Shown here piece after piece: positions 59,231 to 64,000 of a stretch of DNA of 64,000 nucleotides. Made by a program: the position numbers and the translations under genes. The notes under the pieces were generated by a model that did not search any database, was not told the DNA's origin, and worked only from the letters and a program-made list of their open reading frames with translations. The stretch's first letter is position 1, and each line of letters starts with the position of its first letter. This DNA comes from Brachynemurus nebulosus (taxonomy: Eukaryota; Arthropoda; Insecta; Neuroptera; Myrmeleontidae): assembly GCA_035578155.1 (NCBI GenBank), contig JAPWDM010000001.1:168055498-168119497 (forward strand), written 5' to 3'.

Positions 59231-59860
59231 GTAAGTTTTCGCTGAATTTTTTTAACCCATTATCTCCGCCATTATTTTTTTTTTTGCTTGTTAGATTTTA
59301 ATATTTACACAAAGATATTGATAGCCTTCTCAGGATGACTCCTAAGTCCTAACGTACACGAGCAACTTCGTCACTTTGAAATTTTGATCACTCCTCTCTA
59401 ATCATGTATTAGAGACCTGGAAAAGAGTTAATTGCCTTTTCAACTCACGGATTAGATAGGAGTACAAGAAACTCATGGTAACGAAAGTTCCCTGTATGTG
59501 AAGGTCTTCTTTAAATATAACTCACTCATGATCTTGGCGTATATACAAATTTTGGCGGGAAATTTAAAATAAATTTATCAGAAGGAAGTTTTGCAAAAAA
59601 AAGATTAAAAGATTTTTTTATTGTTTATTTATTCTGGGCTTCTTTAAACTGACAATTAAGATAACATAAAAAAATATTACTTAAAAATAAATATTTCTGT
59701 CCTAGTACCTACCCTAACATTTTTATTTAAGAAATCTTTATAAATGTTCAGGGAACCTCCTTCATATGAAAATCTTTTTCAAGTAACTTAAGTAAAAAAA
59801 AAAAAAAAAAACTTTCATTTTTTATTTGCATGTGGATTTTGGTCATACTAACCAAAGAAA

Positions 59861-59977
59861 TCGAGTGCTTGAAGTTTCAGTTTAGCTGAACGATAAGTGA
59901 ACATATAAATACTGCGTGTGTTTAAATGCAAACTAAAGTTTGTCATACTTAGTACCTAATGTTTCACAAGCACTCGA
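59861..59977. repeat. Small MITE, inverted copy of 9861-9974
   Basis: Starts TCGAGTGCTTGAAGTTTCAG and ends CACTCGA, the ends being inverted repeats. Matches the complement of 9861-9974. Confidence 0.7.
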
Positions 59978-60128
59978 TAATATTTAAAATTGAAAAAGTA
60001 ATTTAAGGTTTTTCCCGGATTTACTTATATTTTGTCTGCTAACCTTCACAAATAAATTCATAATATAAAACTTTTAATTCAGCCTGATACACCTTCAAAT
60101 ATAGTTTATTCTTTCTTTATCTAATTAC

Positions 60129-60336
60129 ATATCGCGTGTTTTCTGTCCCAACCTCGTATATCAAAAATTACATGTTTTAGGACACACAAAAAACATATTA
60201 TATACTGCCAACATCAAAGGGTGTTAGCATAAATCTTAAATTCATAGTGATGAAAACACAGATTTAAATACGTTTTTTGTGTGTTCAAAATTTGGGACTA
60301 TTCAGATACGAAGTTGGGACAGAAAACGCGCGATAT
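60129..60336. repeat. Inverted-repeat MITE (GTTTTCTGTCCCAAC arms)
   Basis: The left ATATCGCGTGTTTTCTGTCC and the right GGACAGAAAACGCGCGATAT pair, continuing inward (CCCAACCTCGTAT / ATACGAAGTTGGG; GACACACAAAAAAC / GTTTTTTGTGTGTTC). About 208 bp. Confidence 0.75.
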
Positions 60337-60796
60337 ATCTTATTATCTTTCTTTCTCATTTATAAAGTTTAAATACCATTAAGTTAGCATTCGAAGATAT
60401 AAAAAAATACTACTTATGTATAGCTTCGTCTAACATCGTAAGCCCAGTTTTAATGGCGTAATTTTTACATTCGGAGAAAGATTTAAAGAAAAATGTTACA
60501 TTACTATAACTATTTCATGTTTTAAATTAATAAAAAAAAATTGCCCTTAAAAATGACTTCCCCACTTTATTACCTTAAGACGGTTTATAATGAGTTAGGG
60601 ACTCAGGGTAAAAATATTAATATCGACCTACATGTTATCGATATTTCCAAAGCAGTTATTTAAGTAACCAGTTACTGGGTATTCCAGTTATTGACGATAA
60701 CTGTTATTTTTCTATACTAGTTATAAAATAACAGTTACCGATATATCGATAGGGTACACTTTCAAGAACATTATGGTAATTTTATTTTCATTGCAG

Positions 60797-60926
60797 GCAA
60801 AAAGCATGCTCCAAATAACCTTTATCCAAAAGGTGAATTGGCCAAATGTGAATTGTGTGGAACAGTTGATCTAAGAGCCAAATTTAAGAAGTCGAAACGG
60901 TTTTGCTCGATGGCGTGTGCAAAAGG
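60797..60926 (+). CDS. ph: ph coding exon with the FCS zinc finger
   Basis: Acceptor TTCATTGCAG, donor GGG/GTAAGT. Reads KHAPNNLYPKGELAKCELCG then TVDLRAKFKKSKRFCSMACA and KG. The zinc ligands are the two Cys of CELC and the two of FCSMAC. FCS fingers of Ph/PHC proteins bind nucleic acid, RNA in particular. The basic stretch KFKKSKR between the ligand pairs is as in the family. The next intron is only 70 bp. Confidence 0.97.
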
Positions 60927-60996
60927 GTAAGTAGAAGACTCTTTTTTTCTATGGAAATTATGTTAAATATGTTAAATGATTTGTTGCTTTTGTTAG

Positions 60997-61201
60997 ACAA
61001 AGGAAATCAGGTGATAAGAAACCGGATGGGAAAACGTGGAATAATAGTTCTGGAAAAGATGAACCAATGGATGCTGAAGATTCGGCTGCGTCGGGTGCCG
61101 AAAGTAGTCTATCACCATCTGAGGCGCCTGAAGCACCACAGGATACGGAAGATAGTACAATTAGTGATTCTACGCCGAGAGTTAATCCTTTGGAATGGAC
61201 G
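60997..61201 (+). CDS. ph: ph coding exon (acidic linker)
   Basis: Acceptor TTTTGTTAG, donor ACG/GTAATT. It completes a Gly codon, then QRKSGDKKPDGKTWNNSSGK, a Ser/Glu/Asp-rich linker (ASGAESSLSPSEAPEAPQDT), and RVNPLEWT in phase 0. The Trp begins the SAM domain. In Ph proteins the linker before SAM tunes polymerisation; this one is acidic and Ser/Pro-rich, an inference about control only. Confidence 0.93.
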
Positions 61202-62345
61202 GTAATTATTTCATATTTTAACATAGATTTTCCACTAATTTTCTAAAACAAATTTAATTTTCACCCGTGATTTTCTAACCAGTGATAGTAATTTTCCCTT
61301 ATTTTTATTATTTATTATTTGATTTTATTTCTTCTTCCTCAAAAAATATAACTGAGAGCAAAAAAAAACTTTTTCACTTCTACTTTCAACTAATTTTTCC
61401 CTCAAAATGAAAACTTTCACACAAATTTTATGTTTTAGATCTTTCTGAACAATTTTGATTTGTTGTCTGTCCAACTGTCTGTCCGTTTGTGTGGCACCAG
61501 ATTGCACAAATTGCGTAATATCTAAACTATTTGATTGTTTTTAATAAACTTTTTCAAAAATTATGCAGTTTAGTTTCTAGATGGCTCCCTACGAATTTCA
61601 TCGCAATCGAAGTAACGCTAGCGACGCCGCTACCGTGACATTCCATTTAGATACTAGATCGCACCAAGTGGCATAACTTCTGAACTATACGATTTTTTAA
61701 AATGAAATTTTCAAAAATTATGCGGTTTGGTTCTTAGTTGGTCCCCTACGAATTACATCGCAATCAGTGTAATGGTAGCCACGGCGCTACCATGGTATCC
61801 CATTAAAATACATATGTTGATATCTTGCTTGCTACTAGCCCCACTTCGCTCAAATTTTCAGAGTATATGGGGGTTAGTCTGTAAAATATATTTTGCTATT
61901 ATTTTATAATTTAGCCTTTAAATATTTTGAGTTATAACAAATTTTCATGAACTGTACGACGAAAATATAATTTCAGGATATATATTTCATGGAAAACTTA
62001 TCTGATGGAAATTTTGTATTTTAAAGTTATTCTCATTTCAAACATTACTTTAATAATATGATAAAACACAAAAATTTTAGAAGCAGTTAAGCATAAAATC
62101 ACTTCAAATATTGTATAAAAGTCTATTACGAGTACGAGGAAGCTGTGTACCACACCCGATTGGCAGCGTATATTTTCCTACATTTTAACCGAAAATTGTC
62201 CGTGTCCAACACGCATTTGGCAATTTTTTATATTTCACTTGTGCATTTTTGAGAATATTTTCAAAATTTTCATTTTGCTGTTTCCAAAATTTATACGAAC
62301 ATTTTTCAGTTACCCATAAATCTGAACCCATTTTTTCTGTTACAG
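61202..62345 (+). other. ph: ph intron with a two-copy tandem repeat
   Basis: Splits the SAM domain after its second residue. 61512-61815 holds two copies of a ~157-bp unit (CAAAAATTATGCAG near 61556 and CAAAAATTATGCGG near 61712; CCCTACGAATTTCATCGCAA and CCCTACGAATTACATCGCAA), preceded by GTCTGTCCAACTGTCTGTCC, again the GACAGACAG-type tail seen at 47845. No exon otherwise. Confidence 0.75.
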
Positions 62346-62558
62346 GTGTTGGATGTGTGTGATTTTATACGAAATTTACCTGGTTGTTCTGACTATGCGG
62401 ACGATTTCCATCTACAGGAAATTGACGGTCAAGCCTTAATGTTACTAAAAGAGGACCATTTAATGAATGCAATGGGTATGAAATTGGGGCCAGCGTTGAA
62501 AATAGTGGCGAAAATTGACGATATGCGTACTGACAAAGAACCACCAAAACAACAATAA
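62346..62558 (+). CDS. ph: ph terminal exon with the SAM domain and stop
   Basis: Acceptor TCTGTTACAG. It reads VLDVCDFIRNLPGCSDYADD then FHLQEIDGQALMLLKEDHLM and NAMGMKLGPALKIVAKIDDM, a complete SAM domain with WT from the previous exon, then RTDKEPPKQQ and TAA at 62556. The domain is the head-to-tail polymerisation module of Ph. Nothing is missing. The overlapping reverse-strand frame is a shadow. Confidence 0.97.
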   Translation: MLDVCDFIRNLPGCSDYADDFHLQEIDGQALMLLKEDHLMNAMGMKLGPALKIVAKIDDMRTDKEPPKQQ

Positions 62559-63652
62559 CTTTTTGTATTTATTTATTTATTTTTTTTTTGTAAATATGTA
62601 TAGTGTGATTATAATTTCAGTTTTTTATACATAAAATAGTTTAATATAAACAGAATGTAAATAATTTTAGAATAATGGACTCGTATAAGAGATGTTTTTT
62701 TATTTTTATTTTTATTTTAAATAAAAAATATTTTTACAAATTTTAAGAATGCCATAGAAATTTAAGTTTTCTTACTTGTTACTGTTTAAACGGAATCATA
62801 TCAAATTAAGTTTTATTAGTTTGTATCTGAATCATTACTAACGATTTTGAAAGTGCACCAATGAAGTCTTTAATTATATGTTTAAATCTAGTCTTTGGCC
62901 TTGGCTTGACATACTTGTTTTAATAATTATATAATTTCTATTCCTTTTGTTTAAAATTTCGAAAAACAAATGCTAACTGTAATCATTAGAATAAAAAAAA
63001 CTGCCGCAGTTTATCAATAATTGAGTGCTTGAATCTGCTGACCGCAATGACAAAAGAATATAATATATTATGTATTATAAAAGGACCTGTAACAACATTG
63101 TTTTATTGAAGCAAAAGTTGTGCTAATGCTAGACTAGAAAAGTGGTCAGTTTATCTTAAGTTATAACATTTATAATGTATATAAATGTTAGTGGGAGTGC
63201 TAAAAGTCGCCCACTTAAACAATTAACTACGTGCAGAATTCTGAATTTTGAATTTACGCGTATTTTGATCATATCATTAAGTACTTTTCAGTATCGCCTT
63301 TCTAACTAAATGGAGATTAAATTTCTAAATTAATAAACAATTAAAATATTTTAACTTTTATCTTTAATAATGTATTTGCCTTAAGTCGGCCACCTATGCC
63401 CTAAAGCGGGCCAAAAATGTTCCTAAGGTCGGCCACCTGGATTTTTCATAATAAAAAAGAATTACCCGATTCTAGTTTATTATGACGCTAAGGAAAACGT
63501 TTAAGGAAAACTATTCTAACATTATAATATATTATTAATTTAAATTTAAATCAAAACAGAATTATAAAAGAACATTTTTAAATATTTTTTAACAAATATC
63601 AATAATTGGTAATCATGATTAGAAACTACATTTAGAAAATGTAACTTGTAAT
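62559..63652 (+). other. ph: ph 3' UTR and downstream DNA
   Basis: A+T-rich with candidate polyadenylation signals: AATAAA at 62720-62725 and another near 62990. The true end cannot be chosen. About 63184-63220 and 63378-63443 contain AAGTCGCCCACT and two copies of GTCGGCCACCT plus AAAGCGGGCC, repeated in the style of the iteron elements, so a further element probably starts here. Confidence 0.5.
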
Positions 63653-64000
63653 GTAAGGTAAAAGACCCGGTAATTGACCCTGGCCCAATTTTTGACCTTT
63701 TCAACTTTTTTATAAATTAATAAAAAAACTGTATTTTAAATAAGAAAAAAAATAAATTCCTAATTTAAAGTAATCTATTCTGTGTCTAATGAACAGCAAT
63801 TTAAAAAGTTTAGAATATATTAACTAAATAAAAAAAAAATTAAGTTTAAATTGAGTGTTAAATCTATTTTTTAGTTCTTGTCTAAACTTTTTACGATAGA
63901 ACGTACGTCGTTTTGATCTGTGCAATATTCACCATGTAAATATGAAAATTTAATTAAAAATATATGAACAGGTTAATATTTGTTTAAATTTTATTTTTAA
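63653..64000. mobile_element. Partial copy of the 45197-46049 element
   Basis: From TAAGGTAAAAGACCCGGTAA the sequence follows 45197-45540 closely in the same orientation (TCTGTGTCTAATGAACAGCA is shared exactly), then runs off the end of the window. Confidence 0.85.

Larger units (their letters stand above)
59231..60796 (+). other. ph: ph intron with MITE copies
   Basis: Contains the inverted copy of the 9861-9974 repeat (59861-59977), a hairpin MITE (60129-60336), and a patch (60640-60760) in which CAGTTA/TAACTG and ATCGAT phrases recur, possibly another iteron element cut short by the exon. No exon seen. Confidence 0.65.
8995..62558 (+). other. ph: polyhomeotic gene (Polycomb PRC1 subunit), 5' incomplete
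   Basis: Span of the coding exons of a polyhomeotic/PHC orthologue. Known role of the family: core subunit of Polycomb repressive complex 1 in the nucleus, polymerising through its SAM domain to compact repressed chromatin. Seen here, in order: a CLETLAQKAG block; polar N/Q/H-rich sequence; YLPQLYN...LLMPGNIALHP and GKPFQGNQL blocks; PQYATIPTIPTTQNQQTLVF; NPIFIRGTQPDGT; a 40-residue glutamine run; A/P/Q/T-rich repeats; HD1; FCS zinc finger; SAM domain ending 11 residues before the stop. All exon phases join into one frame of 4,098 bases after one leading base, a strong internal check. Introns run from 58 bp to 26.4 kb. The N-terminus is missing because the first exon begins inside a codon. 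Confidence 0.93.

Overview
This window is eukaryotic, A+T-rich nuclear DNA from an insect. It is dominated by one split gene on the + strand, an orthologue of the Polycomb gene polyhomeotic (ph). I recognise it by the conserved LETLAQKAG block, the glutamine-rich body, the HD1 block (KPQVLTHVIEDFVIQ), an FCS zinc finger (CELC...FCSMAC) and a C-terminal SAM domain (LPGC...LLKEDHL). Sixteen coding exons between 8995 and 62558 join in one frame with GT-AG introns and give about 1365 codons. The 5' end is open: the first exon seen starts inside a codon, so the start codon lies further upstream, in an exon I could not find or outside the window. The insect order is not resolved.

Layout: 1-8994 is upstream DNA (probably a 5' intron) full of inverted-repeat elements. 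8995-32399 carries twelve exons, one of them (20105-20206) possibly a cassette. 32400-58786 is a single 26.4-kb intron packed with transposons. 58787-62558 carries the last four exons (HD1, FCS finger, linker, SAM). 62559-64000 is 3' UTR and downstream repeats.

The introns are a record of DNA transposition. The best element is an apparently intact 3,016-bp hAT transposon (36703-39718). It has TAGGGATG terminal repeats, a perfect 8-bp target duplication and an unbroken 639-aa BED-finger/hAT transposase antisense to ph. Around it are non-autonomous hAT elements with 8-bp duplications, TTAA-flanked (piggyBac-like) elements, TA-flanked (pogo/Tc1-like) elements, a TTA-flanked (Harbinger-like) element, a dead mariner and several long fold-back elements. 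One TTAA element can be matched to an empty copy of its target elsewhere in the window.

Two things stand out. First, a 362-bp palindrome (10011-10372) has on each arm a cloverleaf-capable tRNA-Thr(AGT)-like sequence with a perfect B box and a downstream T run. Second, at least nine unrelated elements share one design: a short phrase private to each family, iterated in both orientations near both ends, as expected of arrayed transposase-binding sites.
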